A stretch of 64,000 nucleotides of DNA, taken from positions 2,903,317 to 2,967,316 of the forward strand of contig NC_036464.1 of the NCBI RefSeq assembly GCF_002775205.1, read 5' to 3'. The stretch comes from Xiphophorus maculatus (taxonomy: Eukaryota > Chordata > Actinopteri > Cyprinodontiformes > Poeciliidae). How positions within the stretch are numbered: the first letter of the stretch is position 1; every line of letters starts with the position of its first letter. The notes beneath the pieces were generated by a model. The model made no database searches and had not been told where the DNA came from. It saw nothing but the letters and a program-made list of their open reading frames with translations. The translations under genes and the position numbers were made by a program. Below, piece by piece: positions 49,529 to 59,305 of this stretch.

Positions 49529-52500
49529 CTCCTCCTCCTCCTCCTCCCTGCATTGCGACATTCTCAGCTCCTCACTTCGTTCTCCAGAAACCAGTCAGCA
49601 AATGTTCTGCTGATGTAATGTTGATCCGATCCGATCAGCCTCATTGATCTGCTGCCTCATCCAGTTCTGATGGTTCTGCTGGTTCTGCTGGCTCAGATGT
49701 ATTCATACACCAGCTGGATCCTGAAACAAAATGTTTGCTGTGGCTATAAATATCTGTCAGTAAACAGAATAATTATTAACAAAACTAGTTATTTAGATCA
49801 GAATAACCAAGAATTTCTTCATTATCAGGAAAATAACAGCCAGATATTTCAGTCTAAACATTTATAAATAAACCCATAAATTATGTTTGTGGAATAAATA
49901 CAGACAAACTTCTCTCCATTATAAAAGTTTATTAACAAAAATTACTCAACCTAACACTTTAATCAACAATCTAGTAACTTTCACCTGAACTACTGATGAT
50001 CACAGAATGATGTGGTGGACACACTATGCTAATCCGCTAGCAGCTGAGCTAACTTTTAGTTTTGTGCATTAGCATATTTAGCTTCCCCTAAAGGATTTTT
50101 TCCAGAAAAATTCTAAAGTGCTGTTAGTAGAAGCACATCTGCTAATCATATCCTCTCAGAATAACCATAATAATAATATACTTTCAAATAGCAAAGCTAA
50201 TGTTTCGTTCAGCGCGTTAGCCAATGCTTAGCTCACTTAGCTCTACAGTGCTAATTTACCAGGCTGCAGTGGTGGGCACACTTCAGCCAATCATGTTGCT
50301 GTAGCACATTAGCATTAGCTTCCACTAATTACCATGTTGATTTTGTGCTTTAGCTTTAGAGTTAGCACAGCTAACCTTTTAATGAGCGGTGGCCACCATT
50401 GGTAATCAATAACCATTTGGATAATTGATTCTTGATCTGACACATGTAGGTTTTCTGTTTGATTCTAATTACCAACACTTCAGCTGAAGTGCCCTTTAGC
50501 AATCACTAATTATTTTAATCATGACTCTGTAGAACCTACTGGTTTCCTTCCAGTCTGGATAACTTGAAATGCTGCAGGTGTTTATCGATGAGCCGGTTCT
50601 GTTCAACCCATCAGGTTTACGCTGCTGGATCAGAACCTTCATCTTATCTTTACAAGTTTTTGTTTTTCAAACTGACAGCAGCTGGAAAAAGAACTGTTCA
50701 AAGGAATCATTAAGGGTCAGAATGAATCATGTTCATGGCGAGTGGATGGATTCTGCAGACTGACCAGAGGTCAGAGGTCATGTTGGTGTTGATCTGGTTG
50801 GAGGAGAGGCTTTTAGCTTGATCCCCCAGTGCATGATGGGAGCTGGAGTCTTTTCTGCTGTCTGGGTCTGACTCAGTTTGGACTCTGCAGTGGACCAGAG
50901 GGAGCAGCGCCCCCTGGTGGCTGAATGCAGCCACTAACAGAATAGACCAGCTTTTCTCAAACGTTCATTTTTCCAGATTAAATAAATAAAACTGAGCTCT
51001 GATGGATTAACGCTGGAGATCTTGTTGGGTTTAAAGCCTCAGAAACTCACTTTGGAGCTCCATTCTTAAAGTTAACATCAAAAATTAATTAAGTAATACT
51101 GATATAAGAAAATATATGAAGGTTTAGTTTTTAAAATCAGTTTCACCAGGTCAGCCATTCATTTAGAAATCTCAGTTTCAAACTCAATATGTAATTAGCA
51201 AGCTAAATATTTAGCTTCAAACTAACTAAATGTCTAACTGGTTAGTTAAGTATTCAGTTTACAAGCAAAATATTTAGCTTGGAGCTAAATGTTGCGCTAA
51301 TAGCCTGAAGATTTGCTAAGTGAACGAATCCTCCATGTTTCCTCTCAGGCTGCGTCGCCATGGCGACCTGAGCTGGTCCCACCGCAGCAGGAGTCAGATT
51401 ATAATCTGGAGGAAGCAGGTCCAGATGTTTCTACAGAACAGACCTGTTCTCAGATCCTGATCCAGAGGTCAGAGGTCATTGAGCAACTGGTTACAGGAGG
51501 TGGAGCAGCTCCAATGGGGCGGGTCCAGTTGGTTTAGTCAGAACCGGGTTATTATGGCGAATAATGCAGAAAGGTTTCATCTGGAGGAGGGAAGAGGAGG
51601 AGGATGAAGAAGAGGAGGAGGATGAAGAAGAGGAGGAGGATGAAGAAGAGGAGGAGGATGAAGAAGAGGAGGAGGAGGTCCAGGCACTGCGTCACGGTTC
51701 AGTCAGCTGACAGCAGGAGGAGCTGCTGTCCTTCCTCCTCCTCTTCCTCAGCCTCTCTCTCTCTGCTCACTCGCCCGGCTGGTGGGAATGTGTGTCTGCT
51801 GATCGGGTCGGATCGGGTCGGACGGCATGGAGAGCATCTGCATGGAGAGGAAGGAGCCGGTCAGCTGGTCCTGGAGGGAGCAGGGTAGGCTGGTTCTGGT
51901 TGGTTCTGATTGGGTCCAAATGGTTCTGATTAGATCTGGTTGTCAGGTTCACAGACGGGACCTTTGGACGTGCAGCGAGCCGGGTCAAAGGTCAGGTTAA
52001 TGATTGGTTGCAGAGGAACTGCAGTTAAAGCTGCAGTCTGACCAGAACCAGAACCAGCTGCTGGGTTCTGCTCATCAAGCAGTCAGCTGGAGGTCTGCAG
52101 AGGTCCAAACGGATCAGGCCCTCGGCACCGCCTCCCGACTGCTGAGGCGGCGATTAGATCATTGATCCGTTTGGTTCTGGAGAACGGTCCAGAGGTTATC
52201 TGGTTCTGACTGGGCCAGGTTCTGTCCTGCTGGAGGTTCTGATGGTTTTGGATCAAAACCAGGAGGAAACAACAGAACCCATCAGAAGAGGCTGGTTCTG
52301 GTCTGTTGTCACTGATCCAGCTGCATGCTGACTCAGCAGCGGTGTGTGTGTGCCTCAGCTCTGGTTCTGGTTCTGCTGGACCTGTTCTCCCAGCATGCAC
52401 CTGGCCTGCAGCTGATTTGAATGTTGGACCTTTTATCTGCAGCGCTTTGCTTTTACGACCTGCTTTTACAACCTGGGCCGACTGAACCGGGCTTATCAGC

Positions 52501-55500
52501 GCCGGGTCGGGTTCTGGACCGGAGTAACCTATATCAGCGGTTCTGACTCGTCTGGGACAGAACTCAGAGTCGCAGCCAGGAGGGACATGGTGGTGGCAGC
52601 ATCATGCTGTGGGAAACAGGTCAGAGCATTATGGGATGGTTGAGATCAGAGCTGATTCATGGGATCTAATGGCCTAGTCAAAGCCCAGACCTGAGTCCAG
52701 CTGATTGTAAACTGGTACAGATGTTCAGAAGACCTGCAGCCAGACCCGGTTCCGGGTTAAAAACAAGGGCACGCCGCACTTTTCAGATTTATATCCCTAG
52801 AATTGAAAAACGGAAGTAGTTTTTTTGCTTCCTGTTGTGATCGATAAACTCATTTCCAAGTTATTGTGAGGAATTTATCCAGATTTATTAATAAATCGGT
52901 GAATATTTTAATACGGTAATAAACTCTCCTCGCTGGTTTATTGATCATATATTGGAAATAAATCAGTAAATATGGTGATTGTCTCCTCCGTGGGGCTGAG
53001 CTGCGCATGTCCCGCCCCCGCCCACAGAGCGTGATCTCCGGTCAGCCGGAGGCGGAGCCGCGGTGCTGCTGGAGGCTCCGGGAGGTTCAACATGGACGCC
53101 GAGCGGGGTTAGTGAGCTTCGATGTCCTCTGGTAGCGCTTTGGCAGCCGGCTTTGGCCGCCCGGGAGGCGGGCGGAGCGGGGCTCAGACCGGCACCGGCT
53201 GCGGGAGGAGCGGGCCTCCTGCGGAGGTTAACCCGGACTCTGAGGTTCTGTCCCGGCGTGAGGCGGGGGTCTGTCCGGGCAGGAGGAGGGAGGTGAAGCG
53301 GGTCAAACGGGACGAGTTGAACCGGAGCGGCGGTGAAACCAGATCTGTGGCCGGGTAGAGAGCGCTGCGGTGCGGGCTCTATTTTTAGCCGGCTCCGGTG
53401 CCGCGGGCAGCCTGTTACCATATGAGGCAGGCGGCCACATTTGGAGCCTCGCTCCCCCTCCTGCTCCGCCCGGTCCGCCTCAGCCGCTGGTTCTTCTGGG
53501 AACATGGCTGTCCGCAAGAAGCTAACGGTTAGCATGCTAACACCGGCGGAAGCGAGGCGAGTTGAGCGGAAATGATCATTTCTGGTTTAATCGGAAGCTG
53601 CAATCGTGTTTAACCGAGTATAGTTTATATTTAGGTTGAGTTTAAACCCGCTGAACTGGACGCAGGTTAACCTGCAGGAGGTGAAGTTAGTCTGTGGTTC
53701 ACAGCGCTATTAAATATGGGATGTCCTATAGAAATGGCAGCAATAATTTTTTTATAGACTCTCATAACAATCTTATAAATTACACAACTTTAAAAAATAT
53801 TTAACTAGCATGCTAAATATTTAAGAAGATAAGTAAATATTTAAAAAAAGAATATTCATCAAAGTAAATATTTAGTTTAGAGCTAAATATTTAGTCAACA
53901 ATGTAAATAAGGTAAATATTTAGCATGCTAACGAAATATTAAGCTTAAAAGGTAAGCTTACTCTTGTTAGACTTAGACTGACTTTATTGTCATCTTACAT
54001 GCACAGGGTGAATACAGAATGAAATTTCGTTGCATACGGCTCAGGACAATGTTTGAGCTTCCAATGTTATGAGGTTACTCCAGAATAAAATAAAATACAG
54101 TATAAAATATAAATATAAAATATAAAGTGCAGGACTGACAGTAAAATAGAAGTTATTTAGCTCTGTACATGTGCAAGGTATAAAGTGGAGACCAGTTTTT
54201 GAGTGCAGTCCAGTTAAGAGTTCAGCAGTCTGATGGTAAGTGGGAAAAAGCTGTTTCAGAACCTGGTGGACCTGCACCGGATGCTGCAGAACCTCTTTCC
54301 AGAGGGCAGCAGGGAGAACAGTCCATGGTGGGGGTGTGAGGGGTCACTGATGATGTTTCGGCCTCGGGACACGCAGCGCTGGGATGAAATGTCCTGAATG
54401 GAGGGAAGGGGGGCCCCGATGATCCTCTCTGCCGTCCGCACCACTCAGCATTGGAGCTAAAGTTAGTTTGAAACTGTGACATTTATCAGTGAATGAACAA
54501 CAAGCTGCAGATGAAAAATCAAATTATTTCTGTTAATTTTGAGAGTAACTTTTCAACCTGCATAATGATGAGTTGTCCTGTTTTAGCGAGTGGATCAAAG
54601 ACTTTACTCAGGCCTGTGTTTATGGTTCTGGTCCAGAACGGACTGCAGGAAGGAGTTCAGGATCAGGACCTTGGATTAGACCACTCTGTTTGGTTCTGCT
54701 GCAGAATCACAAACTTTAACCGTTTAGCAGCTCAAACAGCCTGCAGCGTTAGCTTTAGCATGACATCAGCAGGAAGTGACACGTCTCTGAGCAGTTTGGA
54801 CCTTCAGAGGCGGGACTTGATCAGAACTTTGACCCGGTTGGTTGAACCAGGTTTCCCTCCGTCTTCATGAACCAATCATCTGCTCCGTTTCACCTGGATC
54901 ACTTATTAATGTTTATCAATTCAGCAGTGAAGTTCTGGTTCTGGTTCTGGTTCCTGTCACCAGGCTTCCAGCAGGTCAGAGGTTGTTCCTGCTGACCGTC
55001 TGTCTGTGTCTGCCCCCTAGTGGTGGAGCTGGTGTACTGGCGCGACGTGAAGACGACGGGCGTTGTGTTCGGCGCGGCGCTGCTGCTGCTGCTGTCGCTC
55101 AGCGTCTGCAGCATCGTCAGCGTCTGCTCCTACATCGGCCTGGCGCTGCTGTCCGTCACCATCTGCTTCCGGATATACAAGGGCATCCTGCAGGCCATCC
55201 AGAAGTCCGACGAGGGACACCCCTTCAAGTGAGTCCGCTTCTGACCCTGTTCTGATCTGTTCTCACCCGGTTCTGATCCGTTCTTAAGATTCAGTGCCTC
55301 AGATGGTATAAAGTAAAATGATAAACACTTCCTGGTTCCTGGTCCACTTTGGTTCTGTTGGTTCTGCTCAGCGGTTCTGGTCCAGATGGGATTATTCCAG
55401 CTCCATGGTCGGTTGATCTGCTTCTGGCTGCAGATCAGAACCTTTCTGAGTCCAGACTCATTAACAGGGATTATCAGGAGCTGAGCTCAGAGAATCTGGA

Positions 55501-57208
55501 CCAGAACCAGCTGGATCAGAACCAAAGCAGGTTTCCTGCTCAGTTTGCAGCTCAGATGAACCCAAACAGGATCTGGAATCGTTTTTACATCCTACCAAAC
55601 CTCAGAACCAGACATGGGGCCGGGTCGGACTCTGTTACCATGGAAACCTTCTGACTCACCTCTGCCCCGCCCCGCAGGCTGTACCTGGACCAGGAGGTGG
55701 CGCTGTCCGCGGACCTGGCCCACAAGTACAGCGACGTAATTCTGGAGAAGCTGAACTGGACCATCGAGGAGCTGAGGCGTCTGTTCCTGGTGGAGGACCT
55801 GGTGGACTCCATCAAGGTGAGGCAGAACCTCTGGGTCCGGTTCTGATTGGTTCTGATGATAAACGGATCATTAAACACGAGGTTCCGATTGGTTCTGACC
55901 CAGTTTCTCCCGCTGTCATCCTGCAGTTTGCGATTCTGATGTGGATCCTGACCTACATTGGCGCCTTGTTCAACGGACTCACTCTGCTGATCCTCGGTGA
56001 GCAGCGGCGCCCTCTAGTGGAGGTTCTGCTGCAGCGCCCTCTAGTGGGGGTTCTGCTGCAGCGCCCTCTAGTGGGGGTTCTGCTGCAGCGCCCTCTAATG
56101 GAGGTTCTATGGCGGCGCCCTCTAGTGGGGGTTCTGCTGCAGCGCCCTCTAGTGGGGGTTCTGCTGCGGCGCCCTCTAGTGGGGGTTCTATGGCGGCGCC
56201 CTCTAGTGGAGGTTCTGCTGCGGCGCCCTCTAGTGGGGGTTCTATGGCGGCGCCCTCTAGTGGGGGTTCTGCTGCAGCGCCCTCTAGTGGGGGTTCTATG
56301 GCGGCGCCCTCTAGTGGGGGTTCTGCTGCAGCGCCCTCTAGTGGAGGTTCTGTGGCGGCGCCCCCTGGTGACGCTGCAGCAGGCGGTCCTCTGGGTTCTG
56401 ATGATGTCCTTCTCTTGCAGGTCTGGTCGGAGCGTTCAGCTGCCCAATCATCTATGAGAAACACCAGGTAGGACCCTGACATTACCCAGAATGCATCAGC
56501 AGTGCTGCTGGAGGTCTAACTTCCTGTCTCTCTCAGGCTCAGATCGATCACTACCTGGCGCTGGTCACCAACCAGGTCAAGGATATTGTGGAAAAGTAAG
56601 TCAATAAGAATCTAAAATAAAGTCAGACTGAGTCTTTGCTGAGTTTCAAAATAAAAGCCCAGCTGTGACTTTAGGAAACAGGCTTTTAATGTGAAAGAGT
56701 TTCACCAGGAAGTAGATGGTTCATACCTGATGACGTATCCTAGTGATATGAACACTTTATATAATTGAGTTTAAATTGTATTCAATAAATGATTCAGGAA
56801 ATCAAACAGCAGGATCCCAGTGGAGGAGCAGGAAACTTCACTGGTGACCCAGAGTTACTGGGAAACCTTCTGTCTGCTATATTAATATTCTCAGCATTAA
56901 TGCACAGAGCTGCTGCTGCTGCTGCTGCTGCAGCAGCTGCTGCTGCTGCTGCTGCTGCTGCAGCTGCTGCTGCTGCTGCTGCTGCACTTCCTCACTGTAG
57001 TTCTGTAATTTCAATGTGCGTAGTTTTGAGGTCAGTGACCTCTGTCTCCTACTGATGACCTCACAGTGAAACATGGACTGGCCCTTTAAGGGGTGAAGAA
57101 CATCATGAAGTGTTTTATTTTGACATGTACGGCGGCTCACTTCCTGTTTCCTGTTTGTGTTTCAGGATTCAGGAAAAGGTTCCCGGACTGAAGCGTAAGG
57201 CGGAGTGA
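41466..57208 (+). CDS. rtn4: Reticulon 4 (Nogo), long form
   Basis: Coding exons: 41466-42174, 45331-45384, 46864-48687, 55021-55228, 55678-55816, 55927-55996, 56421-56467, 56537-56595, 57166-57208; 1,050 residues in frame (human RTN4-A 1,192). Exon 1 encodes an acidic N-terminus dominated by a Pro-Glu repeat (residues about 76-177). Exon 2 is 18 codons, like human exon 2, and ends at a GC donor. Exon 3 encodes about 608 acidic, Ser/Pro-rich residues, the Nogo-A-type insert. Exons 4-9 encode the reticulon homology domain: two long hydrophobic hairpins, the intervening Nogo-66-type loop (from [20 protein letters not shown] to [11 protein letters not shown]), and a C-terminal KRKAE di-lysine ER signal. 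Reticulons bend ER membrane into tubules; in mammals the Nogo-66 loop binds NgR1 and inhibits axon growth. Skipping exon 3 keeps frame, so an RTN4-B-like form is possible. Confidence 0.93.
42175..45330 (+). other. rtn4 intron 1, no further exon recognised
   Basis: Contains a 12-bp triplication (TTATACTGGCG) near 42830, the GAACAGTTC repeat and many CAGAACC words. Confidence 0.6.
44817..44950. repeat. About 20-bp repeat containing GAACAGTTC
   Basis: AGGATGTGAACAGTTCTTCC and close variants occur about six times. GAACAGTTC is nearly its own inverse. In rtn4 intron 1. Confidence 0.8.
45953..46323. mobile_element. hAT-like MITE, 371 bp, copy 1
   Basis: The ends AATGCCTCGTTTCCA and TGGAAACGAGGCATT are perfect inverted repeats of 15 bp, with weaker similarity further in. 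The interior contains a short palindrome (CTGTCCGCTGATCAATGGACG near 46140) and CCGTACCGTACC. It lies in rtn4 intron 2. A related copy in the opposite orientation is near 63.4-63.75 kb. Confidence 0.75.
49386..49548. repeat. CCT/CTT polypyrimidine tract
   Basis: About 160 bases of CCT and CTT triplets, pyrimidine on the plus strand, in an rtn4 intron. The long Glu/Gly and Pro/Leu frames across it are repeat artefacts. Confidence 0.95.
50907..50920 (-). promoter_or_regulatory. CTCF-type motif
   Basis: CCACCAGGGGGCGC on the minus strand, in an rtn4 intron. Confidence 0.5.
51600..51680 (+). repeat. 18-bp GA-rich repeat, 4 copies
   Basis: AGGATGAAGAAGAGGAGG repeated; purine-only strand. Upstream of the alternative rtn4 first exon at 51827. 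Confidence 0.9.
51827..51884 (+). CDS. rtn4: Probable rtn4 alternative first coding exon (19 codons)
   Basis: An ATG opens 19 codons plus one base ([19 protein letters not shown]), then a GT donor at 51885. The last base G joins TG at 55021 to give valine and enters the reticulon domain in the correct phase (WREQ|VVELVYW). The Trp-x-Trp-x-x-Gln ending resembles the short N-terminus of RTN1-C (WSNWKSQ) and the WKDK of RTN4-C. Fish rtn4 genes are known to use several alternative N-termini. A GA-rich repeat lies upstream. There is no transcript evidence here. Confidence 0.65.
52562..52720 (+). mobile_element. Tc1-like transposase remnant
   Basis: Two hallmark Tc1 transposase stretches survive: GGTGGTGGCAGCATCATGCT (GGSIMLWG) near 52590 and TGGCCTAGTCAAAGCCCAGA (WPSQSPDL) near 52670, much closer together than in an intact element. 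Shorter pieces matching the first stretch in the opposite strand are near 7462-7490 and 8703-8735. Confidence 0.7.
52975..53470 (+). promoter_or_regulatory. CpG island, internal rtn4 promoter for the short isoform
   Basis: GC-rich, CpG-dense block inside rtn4, about 2 kb before the first reticulon-domain exon, with GC boxes (CCCGCCCCCGCCC near 53010) and an ATG-containing mini-exon at 53092. The surroundings are AT-rich. This is the pattern of an internal promoter for an RTN4-C-type transcript. Confidence 0.6.
53092..53107 (+). CDS. rtn4: Probable RTN4-C-like alternative first coding exon (5 codons)
   Basis: Within a CpG island, ATG GAC GCC GAG CGG G is followed by GTTAGT. The phase matches the exon at 55021, giving [14 protein letters not shown]. 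This parallels human RTN4-C, whose very short N-terminus (MDGQKKNWKDK) is followed directly by the reticulon domain. The donor is weaker than consensus, so the exact donor is less sure than the promoter. Confidence 0.6.
53965..54450 (-). mobile_element. LINE 3' fragment (L2/CR1-Rex1-like)
   Basis: The minus strand encodes [20 protein letters not shown] and [17 protein letters not shown], the same polyprotein C-terminus as at 19.9-20.1 kb. A 3' untranslated stretch follows with the fish-typical GACTTTATTGTCAT and AAATTTCGTTGCATACG words. It lies in the rtn4 intron before the reticulon domain. Confidence 0.75.
56007..56385 (-). repeat. 27-bp minisatellite, 14 units, each a CTCF-type motif
   Basis: Units start at 56007 and every 27 bp to 56358. 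Twelve contain CCACTAGAGGGCGC on the minus strand; unit 4 has a T for the first G/C and unit 14 is CACCAGGGGGCGCC. Linkers alternate between CTGCAGC-like and ATGGCGG-like. The array fills most of the 424-bp rtn4 intron 55997-56420. Confidence 0.95.
56910..56984. repeat. CTG/CAG triplet tract
   Basis: About 25 CTG triplets interrupted by two CAG inversions (GCTGCAGCAGCTGC), in the last rtn4 intron. Confidence 0.95.
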
Positions 57209-57874
57209 AAGAACGGGAGGTCAAAGGTCGGATTCAGGAAGTCCTGATGGGAAGGGGAGGGGGGCTGGAGGAAACGAAATGAAGGAGGAAGAGGAGGGTG
57301 AGGGGGGTAATGAAGGAGGAAGAGGAGGATCAGGTGGGCGCTGCCCTTAATGATGTATTTGTCAGATTATTAAACTTTTTATTTTATTTTTTTTCCATTT
57401 CAGAATTCCTTATTTTGTGTTTCTGAGAATCGTTCAGTGGCTTTGATGATGATGATGATGATCATCATCTCTGTTTTATTTCTGTGAACCAATCAGAGTC
57501 TCGGAAACATTTTAAAGCTGGTTGGCCCCGCCCCCTTCCCCTCAGCCTGTCACAGGCAGCAGGTTGGGGAGGGGCTGCTGTGAGGAAGAGGAGGGGCCTG
57601 CACTAAACCCTTCATCGCTGCTCGGTAGCTGTAGAACCATGTAGAACAATCCATTACCCTGTTAGATCATCGTCATCCCGCTGTCTCCTAGGAAACGGCC
57701 GGGCGTTTCCCTCCGCCAGGTGTTGTTTCCAGGTGAGGTGGGCGGAGCTTAAAGCGTCTGTTTGTTCTGCTTCTTTAATCGTGAATGATAAACTTCTTCT
57801 TCTTCTTCACCTGTGCTGATTAAACTCCGCTGGAGTCGTGTTGTGGAATGCATTGTGAGATGTAAACAGTTATC

Positions 57875-57880
57875 AATAAA
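57875..57880 (+). terminator. rtn4 polyadenylation signal AATAAA
   Basis: AATAAA in the context TATCAATAAAGC, about 670 bp after the rtn4 stop codon. The 3' untranslated region contains a GA-rich part and a (GAT)n run near 57445. Confidence 0.65.
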
Positions 57881-58062
57881 GCTTCTAGACAAACTACCAG
57901 AACCAGAACCACGAGTCCTTCATGTCTGCCGCTAACCGGGTCAGAACCGGAACCATCACAGGGTTCTGGCTGGACAGGAAGTGATGAAAGCAGAACACGG
58001 TTTACACACATTAATAATAATAATTTTTATTTAAATCTGACATAAAAACCCGCCAGCCGGCG

Positions 58063-58076
58063 GCGCCCTCTGCTGG
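58063..58076 (-). promoter_or_regulatory. CTCF-type motif
   Basis: CCAGCAGAGGGCGC on the minus strand, between rtn4 and the mmrn2-like gene. Confidence 0.5.
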
Positions 58077-58389
58077 TGAAACATGGTCCCTACATCTGAA
58101 TAACAGCTGCAGTTAAAATCTGTTTATATTTACAGAACTGAAAGCATCACTTCAATAATACTGGATTTGTAATATAATTATATACAATATCATTAAAAGC
58201 AATAATTTCATATGAAAACAGCAGGAAGTTTCTCCGGCCTCATGGATAAAGAAATGATTCACAGCTCAGCATGTAGAAAAATTGATATAGTGTGAAAATT
58301 AGTATTAAAATGTTTCTTGCTACTTTTTCAGTCAATAAATTATAAAGAACCCAAACTAATTGAGGATAATCAAACCCAATGATTTGTAT

Positions 58390-58394
<5 letters not shown>

Positions 58395-58470
<76 letters not shown>
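58395..58470. repeat. (TA)n microsatellite
   Basis: Over 30 TA dinucleotides between rtn4 and the mmrn2-like gene. Confidence 0.97.
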
Positions 58471-58475
<5 letters not shown>

Positions 58476-59305
58476 AAAATATGTAGAAAATAATAAAAGT
58501 GGCCTTTTCTAATAGTTACATTTTATTCCTGCCTTCAGTTTGTTCCTGCAAGTGAAGCTGATGAAAACATTTTGTTTTCAGGATCTGAAATGAAAAATGT
58601 TGACAACATAAAGTATTTTTTCTTTCATTATCCATGTTTCTGATTTTAATATAAAACATTCAGAAAATATTTACTCAACTATTAAATTAGCAAATGATTA
58701 ACTTGGCTAAAAACAGAGATTTAAAAAAAAAACTTCTCAAGTTTGTTGCCGAGTTTAGACTAAAATATTTTCTAACCTAACAGATTTCTGTGTTTTATTG
58801 TGAAAGTTTTTTCTCTCTTTATCCATGAGGCCCTGAAGGTCGCTATGGTGCGTTCATGGCCTGTAGGAAAACGTTTGGAGGAATTTTTCTGCCATAATCT
58901 TGGAGCACAGATTTTCAGTCTGAAAGCAGAATTTCATGTCTTTTGTTCTCAAAACTTGTAACGCGGCACAGGTTGCTACAATCAATGGCCGCCACACAGG
59001 CACACCTGCTAGAAGGAAACAAATGCACCCAGCACAACACTTTCATTCTATTGGCTGAGAGGTTGCCAGGCGACTGTGCCACAAGGCATTTCAGAAGCGA
59101 GCAGGGACGAAGAAGTGATCACCAGGAGAAGTTTTGAGAAGAAAGACATGAAGTCCTGCTTTCAAAATGAAAATGTATTCTCTTGGATTATGGCAGGAAT
59201 ATTCCTCCATAAGAAAGCATTTCCTCTGAAACGTTCCGTCCTTCGTCTCTAAGGTGCTAATGTCTGGAGGCTCCACCCCCTGCAGCTGATTGGTGCGCAG
59301 CGCCC

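Noticed and set aside
49326-49561. Poly-Glu and Gly-Arg frames
   Set aside because: Translation of the CCT/CTT tract.
55939-56482. Long repetitive frames across the rtn4 27-bp array
   Set aside because: They arise from a 27-bp unit (nine codons); the flanking rtn4 exons splice across them with matching phase.
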